Source: Pyxidicoccus xibeiensis
GTDB taxonomy: Bacteria; Myxococcota; Myxococcia; Myxococcales; Myxococcaceae
Assembly (NCBI RefSeq): GCF_024198175.1
Contig: NZ_JAJVKV010000003.1
Location: 62,001 to 126,000, forward strand
DNA: 64,000 nt
Reading direction: 5' to 3'
Position numbers and translations under genes: made by a program. The notes under the pieces are model-generated. The model had not been told where the DNA came from, did not search any database, and was given only the letters and a program-made list of their open reading frames with translations. How positions within the stretch are numbered: the stretch's first letter is position 1; each line of letters begins with the position of its first letter. Below are positions 32,802 to 43,155 of this stretch, piece after piece.

Positions 32802-34892
32802 ATGAGCAGCACGCACTACGCGCAGCACGGCAGTGTGGCGGTCATCCGTCTGGACAACCCACCGGTGAACGGCCTCGGTCACGCGGTCCGCGCCGGCATC
32901 GTCGAGGGCTTGCGGAAGGCCGAGGCGGACGCGGCCATCAAGGCGCTCATCCTCATCGGCTCGGAGCGGGCCTTCTCCGGCGGCGCCGACATCAAGGAGT
33001 TCAACACGCCCAAGGCGCTGGCCGAGCCCAACCTGGGCACCGTCATCCACCACGTGGAGACCTCCACCAAGCCGGTCATCGCCGCCATCGGCGGCGCGTG
33101 CATGGGCGGAGGGCTGGAGCTGGCGCTCGGCTGTCACTACCGCGTGGTGCAGCCCGGGGCGCAGATTGCCCTTCCCGAGGTGAAGCTGGGCCTCCTGCCC
33201 GGCGCGGGCGGCACGCAGCGGCTGCCGCGCCTCATCGGCGTGGAGGCCGCCCTCAACATGATTGTGTCCGGCGCCACCGTGCCCTCCGAGCAGCTCAAGG
33301 GCACGGCCCTCTTCGACCACTTCGTGGAGGGGGACCTGCTCGCGGGCGCGCTCGCCTTCGCACAGGTCGTCATTGAAGAAGGCCGGCCGCTCAAGCGGGT
33401 GCGGGACCTCACGGTGACGCACCCGAAGCCGGAGGCGTTCTTCCTGTACGCCCGCACGGCCGTGGGGGCGGCGTCCAAGAACTTCCCGGCGCCGCTCAAG
33501 TGCGTGGACGCGGTGGAGGCCGCCGCCACCCAGGGCTTCGCGGAGGGCCTGGCGGTGGAGCGCGAGGCCTTCGTCCACCTCATCCAGACGTCCGAGTCGC
33601 GCTCCCTGCGGCACGCGTTCTTCGCCGAGCGCGCCGCCTCGAAGGTGGCCGGGGTGGCGGAGGACACGCCGGGCCGTCCCATCCAGACGGTGGGCATCAT
33701 CGGCGCCGGCACCATGGGCACTGGCATCGCCATCAACTTCCTCAACGCCGGCATCCCCGTGGTGCTCCTGGAGATGAAGCAGGAGGCGCTGGACCGCGGG
33801 CTCGGCTCCATCCGCAAGGTCTACGAGGGCCAGGTCGCCAAGGGGAAGCTGAAGCCCGACAAGGCCGAGCAGCGGCTCGCGCTGCTCAAGCCCACCCTGA
33901 CCTATGACGACTTCCGCCACGTGGACCTCGTCATCGAGGCGGTCTTCGAGGAGATGTCCGTCAAGGAGGCGGTGTTCCGCAAGCTGGACGAGGTCTGCAA
34001 GCCCGGGGCAATCCTCGCGAGCAACACCTCCACGCTCGACCTGAACCGGATTGCCGGCTTCACCCGGCGGCCCCAGGACGTCGTGGGTGCACACTTCTTC
34101 AGCCCCGCCAACGTGATGAAGCTGCTGGAGGTCATCCGGGGCGAGAAGACCGGCAGCGACGTGCTCGCCACCGTCATGCAGCTGGCGAAGACCATCAAGA
34201 AGACCGCCGTGGTGTCGGGCGTCTGCGACGGCTTCATCGGCAACCGCATGATTGCCATGTACCAGCGCGAGGCGCTGCTGATGCTCGAGGAGGGGGCCTC
34301 CCCGCAGCAGGTGGACGGCGCCATCGAGGCGTTCGGCTTCGCGATGGGGCCGCTGAAGATGGCGGACCTGGCGGGCGGCGACATCGGCTGGGCCATCCGC
34401 AAGCGCCAGTACGCGGAGCGGCCGGACATGCGGCGGGTGCTCATCGCCGACCGGCTCTGTGAGATGGGGCGCTTCGGCCAGAAGACGGGCTCCGGCTTCT
34501 ACCGCTACGAGCCCGGCCGCCGCGACGCCCTGCACGACCCCCAGGTGGACGAGGTCATCGACGCGAGCCGCAAGGAGCTGGGCGTCACGCCGCGCACGCT
34601 GAGCGACGACGAAATCGTCCAGCGGTGCGTCTACGCGCTGGTGAACGAGGGGGCGCGCATCCTGGAGGAGGGCATCGCCCAGCGCGCCTCGGACATCGAC
34701 CTAGTCTACCTGTCGGGCTACGGCTTCCCGGTCTTCCGGGGCGGCCCGATGCTCTATGCCGACACCGTGGGGCTGATGAACGTGGTGCGCACGATGGAGG
34801 GCTTCGCGGCCAACCCTCGTGGCCACCGCGCGTTCTGGCAGCCCGCCCCCCTGCTCGCCCGGCTCGCCGCCGAGGGCAAGTCCTTCACCTGA
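32802..34892 (+). CDS. fadJ: Bifunctional enoyl-CoA hydratase / 3-hydroxyacyl-CoA dehydrogenase
   Basis: A 696-residue fusion enzyme. The crotonase domain (1-190) has GSERAFSGGADIKEF, the oxyanion loop GGACMGGGLELALGC and LPEVKLGLLPGAGGTQRLPR. Both catalytic Glu positions are present. The dehydrogenase part starts near residue 297 with the NAD motif VGIIGAGTMGTGIAINFL and includes VDLVIEAVFE and VGAHFFSPANVMKL with the catalytic His. Two C-terminal helical dehydrogenase domains follow. It performs hydration and NAD-dependent oxidation of enoyl-CoA in beta-oxidation. It starts a four-gene operon with thiolase and two acyl-CoA dehydrogenases. FadJ versus FadB naming is by general layout only. 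Confidence 0.93.
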   Translation: MSSTHYAQHGSVAVIRLDNPPVNGLGHAVRAGIVEGLRKAEADAAIKALILIGSERAFSGGADIKEFNTPKALAEPNLGTVIHHVETSTKPVIAAIGGACMGGGLELALGCHYRVVQPGAQIALPEVKLGLLPGAGGTQRLPRLIGVEAALNMIVSGATVPSEQLKGTALFDHFVEGDLLAGALAFAQVVIEEGRPLKRVRDLTVTHPKPEAFFLYARTAVGAASKNFPAPLKCVDAVEAAATQGFAEGLAVEREAFVHLIQTSESRSLRHAFFAERAASKVAGVAEDTPGRPIQTVGIIGAGTMGTGIAINFLNAGIPVVLLEMKQEALDRGLGSIRKVYEGQVAKGKLKPDKAEQRLALLKPTLTYDDFRHVDLVIEAVFEEMSVKEAVFRKLDEVCKPGAILASNTSTLDLNRIAGFTRRPQDVVGAHFFSPANVMKLLEVIRGEKTGSDVLATVMQLAKTIKKTAVVSGVCDGFIGNRMIAMYQREALLMLEEGASPQQVDGAIEAFGFAMGPLKMADLAGGDIGWAIRKRQYAERPDMRRVLIADRLCEMGRFGQKTGSGFYRYEPGRRDALHDPQVDEVIDASRKELGVTPRTLSDDEIVQRCVYALVNEGARILEEGIAQRASDIDLVYLSGYGFPVFRGGPMLYADTVGLMNVVRTMEGFAANPRGHRAFWQPAPLLARLAAEGKSFT

Positions 34893-34910
34893 TTCTCGCG
34901 GGAGAAATCC

Positions 34911-36089
34911 ATGACCGACGTCGCAATCGTATCGACCGCCCGCACCGCGCTGGCCAAGTCCTGGCGCGGCGGCTTCAACATGACCCACGGCGCCACGCTG
35001 TCCGGCCACGTCATCCAGCACGCCGTGCAGCGTGCCGGCGTGGACCCGGCCGAGGTGGAGGACGTCATCTTCGGCTGCGCCCTGCCCGAGGGCACCACCG
35101 GCAATGACGTGGCGCGCATGGCGGCCATCCGCGCCGGCCTGCCGGTGAGCGTCGCCGGCGTCACCGTCAACCGCTTCTGCTCCTCGGGGCTGCAGGCCAT
35201 CGCCATGGCGGCCCAGCACATCCTCGTGGACGGGGCCGGGGTGATGGTGGCCGGCGGCGTGGAGTCCATCTCCACCGTGCAGGCGAACCTCAACACCACG
35301 TACCTCAAGGAGGAGTGGCTGGCCCGGAACAAGCCCGAGCTGTACTGGACCATGCTCCAGACGGCGGAGACGGTGGCGGCCCGCTACAAGATTCCCAAGG
35401 AGGCCCAGGACGAGTACGGCGTGCGCAGCCAGCAGCGCGCGGCGGCGGCGCAGGCCGCGGGGAAGTTCAACGACGAAATCGTCCCGCTCACCACGCTGAT
35501 GGGCACCGCGGACAAGGCCACGGGCGCGCTGGGCACCCGTGAAGTCACCGTGGCCGCCGACGAGGGCATCCGCCCGGACACGACGATTGCCGGGGTGTCG
35601 GGCATCCGCTCCGCCGTCCCCGGCGGTGTGGTGACGGCGGGCAATGCCAGCCAGTTCTCCGACGGCGCCTCCGCCTGCGTGCTGATGAACGCGAAGGACG
35701 CTCAGAAGCGCAACCTGAAGCCGCTGGGCTACTTCCGTGGCTTCGCGGTGGCCGGGTGCGAGCCGGACGAGATGGGCATCGGCCCCGTGTTCGCCGTGCC
35801 GAAGCTGCTGAAGCGGGCCGGACTCAAAGTCGACGACATCGGCCTGTGGGAGCTGAACGAGGCGTTCGCCGTCCAGGTGCTCTACTGCCGCGACAGGCTG
35901 GGCATCCCGGACGAGCGGCTCAACGTGAATGGCGGCGCCATCGCCGTGGGGCACCCCTATGGCATGACGGGCTCGCGCCTGGTGGGGCACGCCCTCATCG
36001 AGGGGAAGCGCCGAGGCGTGAAGCACGTGGTCGTCACCATGTGCGTCGGCACCGGCATGGGCGCCGCTGGACTCTTCGAGGTGGCCTGA
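34911..36089 (+). CDS. fadA: Acetyl-CoA C-acyltransferase (thiolase)
   Basis: 392 residues, ATG at 34911 preceded by GGGAGA and 18 bases after the FadJ-like stop. All thiolase signatures are present: the nucleophilic Cys in [11 protein letters not shown] near residue 88, [16 protein letters not shown] with the catalytic His, and the final [13 protein letters not shown] with the second Cys. It cleaves 3-ketoacyl-CoA with CoA to shorten the chain by two carbons, the last step of each beta-oxidation cycle. It should form the functional partner of the upstream bifunctional enzyme; whether they make a stable complex cannot be seen. Confidence 0.95.
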   Translation: MTDVAIVSTARTALAKSWRGGFNMTHGATLSGHVIQHAVQRAGVDPAEVEDVIFGCALPEGTTGNDVARMAAIRAGLPVSVAGVTVNRFCSSGLQAIAMAAQHILVDGAGVMVAGGVESISTVQANLNTTYLKEEWLARNKPELYWTMLQTAETVAARYKIPKEAQDEYGVRSQQRAAAAQAAGKFNDEIVPLTTLMGTADKATGALGTREVTVAADEGIRPDTTIAGVSGIRSAVPGGVVTAGNASQFSDGASACVLMNAKDAQKRNLKPLGYFRGFAVAGCEPDEMGIGPVFAVPKLLKRAGLKVDDIGLWELNEAFAVQVLYCRDRLGIPDERLNVNGGAIAVGHPYGMTGSRLVGHALIEGKRRGVKHVVVTMCVGTGMGAAGLFEVA

Positions 36090-36091
36090 AC

Positions 36092-37297
36092 ATGGACCTG
36101 AACGACACCGCCGAGCAGCAGGCATTCCGGCGCGAGGTCCGCGCCTTCCTCGCCGCCGAGCTTCCCCCGGCGCTGAGCCACAAGGTCCAGCACCGGCAGC
36201 GGCTGGGCAAGGAGGACACGATTCTCTGGCAGGGCATCCTCCACAAGCGTGGGTGGGGAGCCCCCGGGTGGCCGAAGTCCTTCGGCGGCACGGGCTGGAG
36301 CGCCATCGAGCAGCACATCTTCGAGGAGGAGGCCGCGGACGCGGGCGCACCCCGGCAGCTCGACTTCGGGCTGCGGATGGTGGCGCCGGTCATCATGGCC
36401 TTCGGCAACAAGGCGCAGCAGGAGCGCTTCCTGCCGCGCATCCTCAGCGGGGAGGACTGGTGGTGCCAGGGCTACTCCGAGCCGGGCGCGGGCTCGGACC
36501 TGGCCTCGCTGCGCACGCGCGCCGAGCGCAAGGGGCAGCACTACGTCGTCAACGGCCAGAAGGCCTGGACAACGCTCGGGCAGCACGCGGACTGGATTTT
36601 CTGCCTGGTGCGCACCAGCACGGAGGGGCGGCCCCAGGAGGGCATCTCCTTCCTGCTCATCGACATGAAGAGCCCGGGCATCACCGTGCGCCCCACCATC
36701 ATGCTGGACGGCGAGCACGAGGTGAACGAGACGTACTTCGATGACGTCGAGGTCCCCGTCGAGAACCTGGTGGGCGAGGAGAACCGCGGCTGGACGTACG
36801 CCAAGTTCCTCCTCGGCCACGAGCGCACCGGCCTGGCCAACGTGGGCCAGTGGAAGCGGCTGCTCAAGCGGCTGGAGCAGGTGGCCCGCCGCGAGACGGC
36901 CTCCAGCGGCCGCCCGCTCATCGAGGACGCGCGCTTCCGCGACAAGCTCGCCCAGCTGAAGGTGGACCTGCTCGCGCTGGAGGTGACGCTCCTGCGCGTG
37001 CTGTCGGCGGAGGCGAAGGACGCGAAGAAGGGGCTGGGGCCCGTCGCCTCGGTGCTGAAGATCAAGGGCACCGAGATTGGCCAGGCCATCTTCGAGCTGA
37101 CCATGCAGGCCTGCGGGCATGACGCCCTGGCGTATCTGCCCGAGGCGCTCGAGCCGGGCTACTCGGGCCCGCGGGTCGGAGGCGAGCACGCGGCGGCGGC
37201 GGCAGGTGACTACTTCAACATGCGCAAGCTGAGCATCTTCGGCGGTTCCAACGAGATTCAGCGCAACATCATCTCCCAGATGCTCCTGGGCCTGTGA
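36092..37297 (+). CDS. Acyl-CoA dehydrogenase (first of pair)
   Basis: 401 residues from ATG 36092, two bases after the thiolase stop. The N-terminal helical domain begins MDLNDTAEQQAFRREVRAFL. The flavin/substrate region has WWCQGYSEPGAGSDLASLRT and WTTLGQHADWIFCLVRTS. The C-terminal domain has GHERTGLANVGQWKRLL and ends with FNMRKLSIFGGSNEIQRNII, which is the usual FAD and nucleotide contact. It introduces the trans-2 double bond into acyl-CoA and passes electrons to ETF. Together with the following dehydrogenase it forms a pair of unlike subunits, an arrangement known for heteromeric enzymes acting on bulky side-chain acyl-CoAs. Confidence 0.93.
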   Translation: MDLNDTAEQQAFRREVRAFLAAELPPALSHKVQHRQRLGKEDTILWQGILHKRGWGAPGWPKSFGGTGWSAIEQHIFEEEAADAGAPRQLDFGLRMVAPVIMAFGNKAQQERFLPRILSGEDWWCQGYSEPGAGSDLASLRTRAERKGQHYVVNGQKAWTTLGQHADWIFCLVRTSTEGRPQEGISFLLIDMKSPGITVRPTIMLDGEHEVNETYFDDVEVPVENLVGEENRGWTYAKFLLGHERTGLANVGQWKRLLKRLEQVARRETASSGRPLIEDARFRDKLAQLKVDLLALEVTLLRVLSAEAKDAKKGLGPVASVLKIKGTEIGQAIFELTMQACGHDALAYLPEALEPGYSGPRVGGEHAAAAAGDYFNMRKLSIFGGSNEIQRNIISQMLLGL

Positions 37298-37308
37298 GGC
37301 GACCGGAC

Positions 37309-38451
<1,143 letters not shown>

Positions 38452-38462
38452 GCTTCCCCGAG

Positions 38463-38499
38463 GGCCGTGCTCCGACGTCCGGGCTGTCGGAGCACGGCC
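38463..38499. terminator. Strong bidirectional hairpin
   Basis: Perfect 14-bp arms GGCCGTGCTCCGAC and GTCGGAGCACGGCC enclose a nine-base loop between the convergent acyl-CoA dehydrogenase and acyl-CoA ligase genes. Confidence 0.8.
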
Positions 38500-38506
38500 A
38501 CGGCGG

Positions 38507-40198
38507 CTACGGCCTCGCCAGCTCCTGGTCCTGCAGGACCTTCCACATCACCTTGCCGGTCGCCGTCTTCGGCAGCGTCTCCACGAACTCCACCACCCTG
38601 GGGACCTTGTAGGCGGCCATCTTCTCCTGGGCCCAGTGGATGATGTCCTCGGCCGCCGCCGTCGCACCGGCCCGCTTCACGACGACGGCCTTCACCGTCT
38701 CGCCGCGGTAGCCGTCCTTCGCCGCGATGATGCAGCACTCCTGCACCGCCGGGTGCTGGTACATCATGGACTCCACCTCGGCGGGCCAGACCTTGAAGCC
38801 GCTGGCGTTGATCATCCGCTTCAGGCGGTCGGTGAAGAAGAAGAACCCCTCCGGGTCCATGTAGCCCAGGTCACCCGAGCGGAAGAACCGCTTGCCGTCG
38901 AGCTCGGCGAAGGCCTCCTCCGTCTTCCGCGGGTCATTCCAGTAGCCCTTGAACACCTGGGGCCCGTGAATCCAGATCTCCCCCACCTCGCCTCGCGGCA
39001 GCTCCTTGAAGGTGATGGGGTCCACGATGCGCGAGTCGACGTTCAGGTAGGGCACACCCAGGCATTGCTGCTTCATGCGCTGGCGCGGGTTGATGTGTGA
39101 GGCGGCCATCGTCTCGGACAGGCCATAGCCTTCCATGTACTGCTGGCCAGTGAGCTCCAGCAGCTTCTGCGCGACGGCCGCCGGCATGGCCGCGCCGCCC
39201 CCCGAGACGAGCTTGATGCCGGAGATGTCGTATTCCCCCAGGCGCGGATTCGAGAGGAAGTCGATCAGCATGGTGGGAATCAGCGTCCAGGTCGTCACCT
39301 TGTAGCGGGTGATGAGCTGACCGGCCACATCGCGGTCCCAGCGCGGCAGCATGACGACCGCGCCGCCGATGTAGAGGGTGGCGTTCATCACCGACTGCAT
39401 GCCCGTCACGTGGAAGGCCGGCAGCACCGCCAGCGCGACATGGTCGGGCGCCACCGGGCCGGACCAGGTCGGCGTCGCCACCGCGTTGAACATCACCGAG
39501 CGGTGCGTGTGCACACAGCCCTTGGGTTTCCCCGTGGTGCCGGACGTATAGGGCATGCAGGCGAGGTCATCCGGGCCGGCCAGGTGCTCGCGCGGTGCAT
39601 GCTTCGCCGCCAGCGCCTCCTTCCAGGGCACCACGCCCGGCAGGGCAGGCACGGCATATGGCGCGCGCACGAAGTCAGGCACGTTCAGCTCGGTGGGCGC
39701 GAGCAGAGAGTCGGAGTAGGCCGCGACCACTACCTTCGAGAGAGCACTGCTGCCAATCAGCGGGGCGACGCGGGAGAAGATCTCCTGCGAGACGAGGGCC
39801 ACCTTCGCGCCGCTGTCCGTGACGTAGTGTCGCAGCTCCTCGGTCAGCAGCATCGGGTTGACCGGGACGGCCATCGCGTCGGCCCGGAGGATGGCGTAGA
39901 ACGCGATGAGGAACTGCGGGCTGTTCTGCATGTCCAGCAGCACCCGGTCTCCACGCTGCACGCCACATTCCTTCTGGAGATAGCCGGCGAGCGCGAGCAC
40001 CTCCTCGTGGACCTGCGCGTAGCTCAGCACCGTGTCGTAGAAGACGACCGCGGGCCTCTTCGGGTAGCGCAGCGCGGACACCTGAAGATTCACATAGAGA
40101 CTGGTGTCTGGAATGGAGATGGAATACGGCAGGCCCACCGGCCAGTGAGCGTAGTGGGCGGTGTTCATCGCCTTCGACTCCGAGCTTGGAATCATCAT
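38507..40198 (-). CDS. Long-chain fatty acid-CoA ligase
   Basis: 563 residues from ATG 40198, chosen because AGGAGG lies 11 bases upstream; ATGs at 40168 and 40246 are alternatives. It is an ANL adenylating enzyme. The P-loop is YTSGTTGKPKGCVHTH, A5 is YMEGYGLSET, the ATP-binding Asp is in FFRSGDLGYMD and the hinge/A8 is DRLKRMINASGFKVWP. The C-terminal catalytic Lys is in LPKTATGKVMW. It activates fatty acids to acyl-CoA via an acyl-AMP. Its placement beside the beta-oxidation operon and near the GMC/aldehyde dehydrogenase pair suggests it supplies substrate to that pathway, although it has its own promoter. Confidence 0.92.
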   Translation of the reverse strand: MMIPSSESKAMNTAHYAHWPVGLPYSISIPDTSLYVNLQVSALRYPKRPAVVFYDTVLSYAQVHEEVLALAGYLQKECGVQRGDRVLLDMQNSPQFLIAFYAILRADAMAVPVNPMLLTEELRHYVTDSGAKVALVSQEIFSRVAPLIGSSALSKVVVAAYSDSLLAPTELNVPDFVRAPYAVPALPGVVPWKEALAAKHAPREHLAGPDDLACMPYTSGTTGKPKGCVHTHRSVMFNAVATPTWSGPVAPDHVALAVLPAFHVTGMQSVMNATLYIGGAVVMLPRWDRDVAGQLITRYKVTTWTLIPTMLIDFLSNPRLGEYDISGIKLVSGGGAAMPAAVAQKLLELTGQQYMEGYGLSETMAASHINPRQRMKQQCLGVPYLNVDSRIVDPITFKELPRGEVGEIWIHGPQVFKGYWNDPRKTEEAFAELDGKRFFRSGDLGYMDPEGFFFFTDRLKRMINASGFKVWPAEVESMMYQHPAVQECCIIAAKDGYRGETVKAVVVKRAGATAAAEDIIHWAQEKMAAYKVPRVVEFVETLPKTATGKVMWKVLQDQELARP

Positions 40199-40413
40199 GG
40201 ACTCGACATCCTCCTGAGGGGCGGTGGACGAGGAAATGGCTGACATCGAGTGTCCGGCGCCGCTCGAAGCAGAGTCAAGGAAGGCGTCCACGACCGTCGA
40301 GAGCAACACCGCTCTCACGACGTTTCGCAGTGCGGAACATCGCAGCGGAGGCTGTCACCCGGAACGTATGCCATTGATTGACGCAGCGCGCTTTCGGGGG
40401 TTCCGACGCGGGC

Positions 40414-41046
40414 TCACTTCATCCAGCGTGTACGAATCCTGCCGTTGACGACCTCGACGGCCATCCAGTCATCCGTGTAGGCGGCCGGGCAATCACACGG
40501 GACCTCCTTCAGGTGCTCCCGAACCAGGCGGAGCTTGTAGCCGCGCGGCGTCGTCAGGATGGCCACCGTGCCGTCCTTCGACTGCCCCAGGCTCTGCCGC
40601 ACGTCGAGGAGCTTCCCTGTCGCCGCCTCGATGAGGGCCACGCCCACGAAGTCATACCCGGGGCGGCCATCCCGCTCGAAGAACACGAGCACGCGCTGCC
40701 CGTCCACCGCGAAGGCGGACACGGGGGAGGAAGCGGCTCCCGCGACGTGACAGAGCGACCTGCCGTTGGCGAGGTTCGGGATGGGGCGGTACCAGCCCTG
40801 CTCCAACGGGAGTTCGGCCTTTCTCCCCTGCCCCTCCACGAAGGCCCGCATGTCGTCCTCGGTGCACTCTCCGGAAGGGGAGTCGAAGCTCACCGAGAAC
40901 GTGTGACTGCCGAGCTGGCACTCCAGCCGGAAGTCACAATTGGAGGGCTCGGGCGGCGTCGCGGGCGAGGAGGGCTCCAACGCGAGCGCCCCGCCCCCCA
41001 GGGCTCCGCCCAGCAGCACCGCCACCACCATCCAGCCGCGTGTCAT
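40414..41046 (-). CDS. Exported protein, unknown function
   Basis: 210 residues from ATG 41046, preceded by CGGAGG at six bases. A Sec signal peptide (GWMVVAVLLGGALGGGALAL) is followed by a Pro-rich linker. The mature protein has Cys residues in NCDFRLECQLG, SGECTED, SLCHVAG and VPCDCPAA, probably disulfide-bonded. Other segments (VLVFFERDGRPGYDFVGVAL, RQSLGQSKDGTVAIL) suggest a beta-rich fold. I do not recognise the family. It is divergent from the nuclease-fold gene at 41140 with a 93-bp gap. Confidence 0.65.
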   Translation of the reverse strand: MTRGWMVVAVLLGGALGGGALALEPSSPATPPEPSNCDFRLECQLGSHTFSVSFDSPSGECTEDDMRAFVEGQGRKAELPLEQGWYRPIPNLANGRSLCHVAGAASSPVSAFAVDGQRVLVFFERDGRPGYDFVGVALIEAATGKLLDVRQSLGQSKDGTVAILTTPRGYKLRLVREHLKEVPCDCPAAYTDDWMAVEVVNGRIRTRWMK

Positions 41047-41139
41047 CGCATCCTCCGCACGAGTCACATCTTGTTCCGGGGGCGAGACTACAGTGACCTC
41101 GTCGCAAGGCCACCCCCAAGCCCAGAGAGAGCCCAGAGC

Positions 41140-42456
41140 ATGCGCCTCCGCCAACCCCTTGCATCCATCCTGGCTGTCCTGCTCCTCACCATCCTGCCCG
41201 TGTGCGCGCCGCCAGACACGGCCAGCGAGGGACAGCCCCTCGCGCCGACCGAGGCCGTCCAGGCGCTCACGCCCGGCGGCGGGCTGCGGTTCATGACGTA
41301 CAACATCAAGCACGGGGAGGTAAGCAGCCTGGAGAGCATCGCCAGCGTCATCAACGGCCAGGCGCCGGATGTCGTCGCGCTCCAGGAGGTGGATGTCCTC
41401 ACCCACCGCTCCGGCAAGGTGGACCAGGCCGCGCGGCTGGGGCAGCTCACGGGCCTGCACCATGCCTTCATTCCCGCGCTGCTCAGCTACGACGGCGGGC
41501 AGTACGGCCTCGCGGTGCTGTCGCGCTACCCCATCCGCTCCGTGCAGCGCTTCGCCCTGCGCTCCGCCGCGGAGCAGCGGGCGCTCGGCGTGGTGGAGGT
41601 GGAGCTGGACGCGGCGCATGTGATTCCCGTGGCCGTCACCCACTTCGGCACCACCGGCGCCGCGGAGCGCCTCAACCAGGCCGAGGACGTGAAGGCAGCC
41701 CTCGCGGGCAGGCCGTGGGCGCTGCTCGGCGGCGACCTCAATGCCACCCCCACGGAGTCCAGCATCACCAGCCTGAAGGCGATGCTGTCCGACGCGTGGA
41801 CGCGCGGCGGCTCGGGCAATGGCTACACCCAGAGCGCGAGCTTCCCCACGCGCCGCATCGACTACCTGATGCTCGGCTCGGCCTGGACGTCGCCCGTGAC
41901 GGCGGCCGTCGTCGGCGCGTCGTCCCAGTCGGACCACCGGCCGGTGGTGGCCACGCTCATCCTCCCCTGGAGCCAGTCGCTCTTCGGTGACCGCGTGCCC
42001 GCCAACACGGTGGAGGAGGCGGACACCCGCGCCGTGGAGGTGGGCGTGCGCTTCCGCAGCAACGTCCCCGGCACCATCACCGCGCTGCGCTTCTACCGGG
42101 GCACCGGCAACGCCGCAGGCTATGTCGCCCGCCTCTGGAGCGGCACCGGCACCCTGCTGGCCCAGGTGCCCGTCAGCGACGGCCGCATCCCGGGCTGGCA
42201 GGAGGTCCTCCTCCCCTCGCCCGTCTCCATCAGCGCCAACACGCTCTACGTGGCCTCGTACCACACGTCCAACGGCCGCTTCGCGCGAGACCCCTCCGGG
42301 CTCGCCAGCGCCGTCACCAGCGGCAACCTCACCGCACCCGCCAGCGCGAGCGTGGGCGGCAACGGCGTGTACGCCTATGGCGCGGGCGGCTTCCCGGCAG
42401 GCAGCTACAAGGACACGAACTACTGGGTGGACGTGCGCTTCGTCCCCGCCCCCTGA
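41140..42456 (+). CDS. Secreted endonuclease/exonuclease/phosphatase protein with DUF4082-type tail
   Basis: 438 residues from ATG 41140. The signal region MRLRQPLASILAVLLLTILP ends near a VCAPP Cys, possibly a lipobox. The EEP domain (about 48-285) has the metal/active-site motifs LRFMTYNIKHGE, VVALQEVDV, LLGGDLNATPTE and SQSDHRPVVATL, characteristic of DNase I-like nucleases and phosphatases such as sphingomyelinases. A C-terminal beta-sandwich (about 295-435) with VGVRFRSNVPGTITALRFYR and YVASYHTSNGRFARD matches the DUF4082 type often attached to secreted enzymes. It could act on extracellular nucleic acid or phospholipid head groups. Confidence 0.88.
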   Translation: MRLRQPLASILAVLLLTILPVCAPPDTASEGQPLAPTEAVQALTPGGGLRFMTYNIKHGEVSSLESIASVINGQAPDVVALQEVDVLTHRSGKVDQAARLGQLTGLHHAFIPALLSYDGGQYGLAVLSRYPIRSVQRFALRSAAEQRALGVVEVELDAAHVIPVAVTHFGTTGAAERLNQAEDVKAALAGRPWALLGGDLNATPTESSITSLKAMLSDAWTRGGSGNGYTQSASFPTRRIDYLMLGSAWTSPVTAAVVGASSQSDHRPVVATLILPWSQSLFGDRVPANTVEEADTRAVEVGVRFRSNVPGTITALRFYRGTGNAAGYVARLWSGTGTLLAQVPVSDGRIPGWQEVLLPSPVSISANTLYVASYHTSNGRFARDPSGLASAVTSGNLTAPASASVGGNGVYAYGAGGFPAGSYKDTNYWVDVRFVPAP

Positions 42457-42459
42457 TGG

Positions 42460-42482
42460 CCTGGCGACGAGGTGTCGCCAGG
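42460..42482. terminator. Bidirectional hairpin
   Basis: Perfect arms CCTGGCGAC and GTCGCCAGG around loop GAGGT lie between the convergent EEP and YceI genes. Confidence 0.7.
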
Positions 42483-42499
42483 GCTCGGGGCGCGGTGCA

Positions 42500-43048
42500 T
42501 CAGGCGGCCTGCACGGCCTGCGCCTTCACCGCCTGGACCTCGAGGGCGATTTCAATCTTCTCGCCCACGAGGACGCCGCCGGTCTCCAGCGCCTGGTTCC
42601 ACTTGAGGCCGAAGTCGCGCCGGTCGACGGAGGTCTTCGCCTCGAAGGCCGCCTTGACGTTGCCCCACGGGTCCTTGCCCACGCCGAGCTGCTCGGCGTC
42701 CAGCACCACCTCGCGGGTGATGTCGCGGATGGTCAGGTTGCCGGTGACGCGCAGCCCGTTGCCGGACGTCTTCTCCACCTTCGTGCTCTGGAAGGTGATG
42801 GCGGGGAACTTCTCCACCTCGAAGAAGTCGGCCGAGCGCAGGTGGTTGTCACGCTGCTCGACTCCGGTGGAGATGCTCGCCGTGTCGATGCTGACGGAGA
42901 CGGAGGACTTCGTGACGTCCTGCTCGTCCAGCGCCACCGTGCCGCTGAACTTCTGGAAGTTGCCGCGAACCTTCGCGATGACCATGTGGCGGACGGAGAA
43001 GTGGATGCCGGAGTGGGTGGTGTCGATGTTCCAGGTCGTGGTCGTCAT
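42500..43048 (-). CDS. YceI-family lipocalin-like protein
   Basis: 182 residues from ATG 43048, with GGGAG seven bases upstream. The start MTTTTWNIDTTHSGIHFSVR and the following HMVIAKVRGNFQKFSGTV are typical of YceI. So are the later FPAITFQSTKV and GNLTIRDITREVVLD. The family forms a beta-barrel that binds polyisoprenoid chains. Many members are periplasmic, but this one has no signal peptide and is probably cytoplasmic. It is divergent from the GNAT gene across a palindrome-containing region. Confidence 0.93.
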   Translation of the reverse strand: MTTTTWNIDTTHSGIHFSVRHMVIAKVRGNFQKFSGTVALDEQDVTKSSVSVSIDTASISTGVEQRDNHLRSADFFEVEKFPAITFQSTKVEKTSGNGLRVTGNLTIRDITREVVLDAEQLGVGKDPWGNVKAAFEAKTSVDRRDFGLKWNQALETGGVLVGEKIEIALEVQAVKAQAVQAA

Positions 43049-43101
43049 GTGCGTGCTCCCTTTCGTGTTTCGTTGTTCGATGAGTGAAAGGTAGCGGTGG
43101 A

Positions 43102-43155
43102 CGTGCCCCCTGATTAGATGGGCACGGCCGGAAGGACTGTTCCACCCATGGAACA
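43102..43155. promoter_or_regulatory. Two palindromes between YceI and GNAT genes
   Basis: Arms CGTGCCC (43102-43108) and GGGCACG (43120-43126) form one site; TGTTCC (43138-43143) and GGAACA (43150-43155) form another overlapping the GNAT start codon. Both could be operators for a regulator acting on the divergent pair. Confidence 0.4.
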
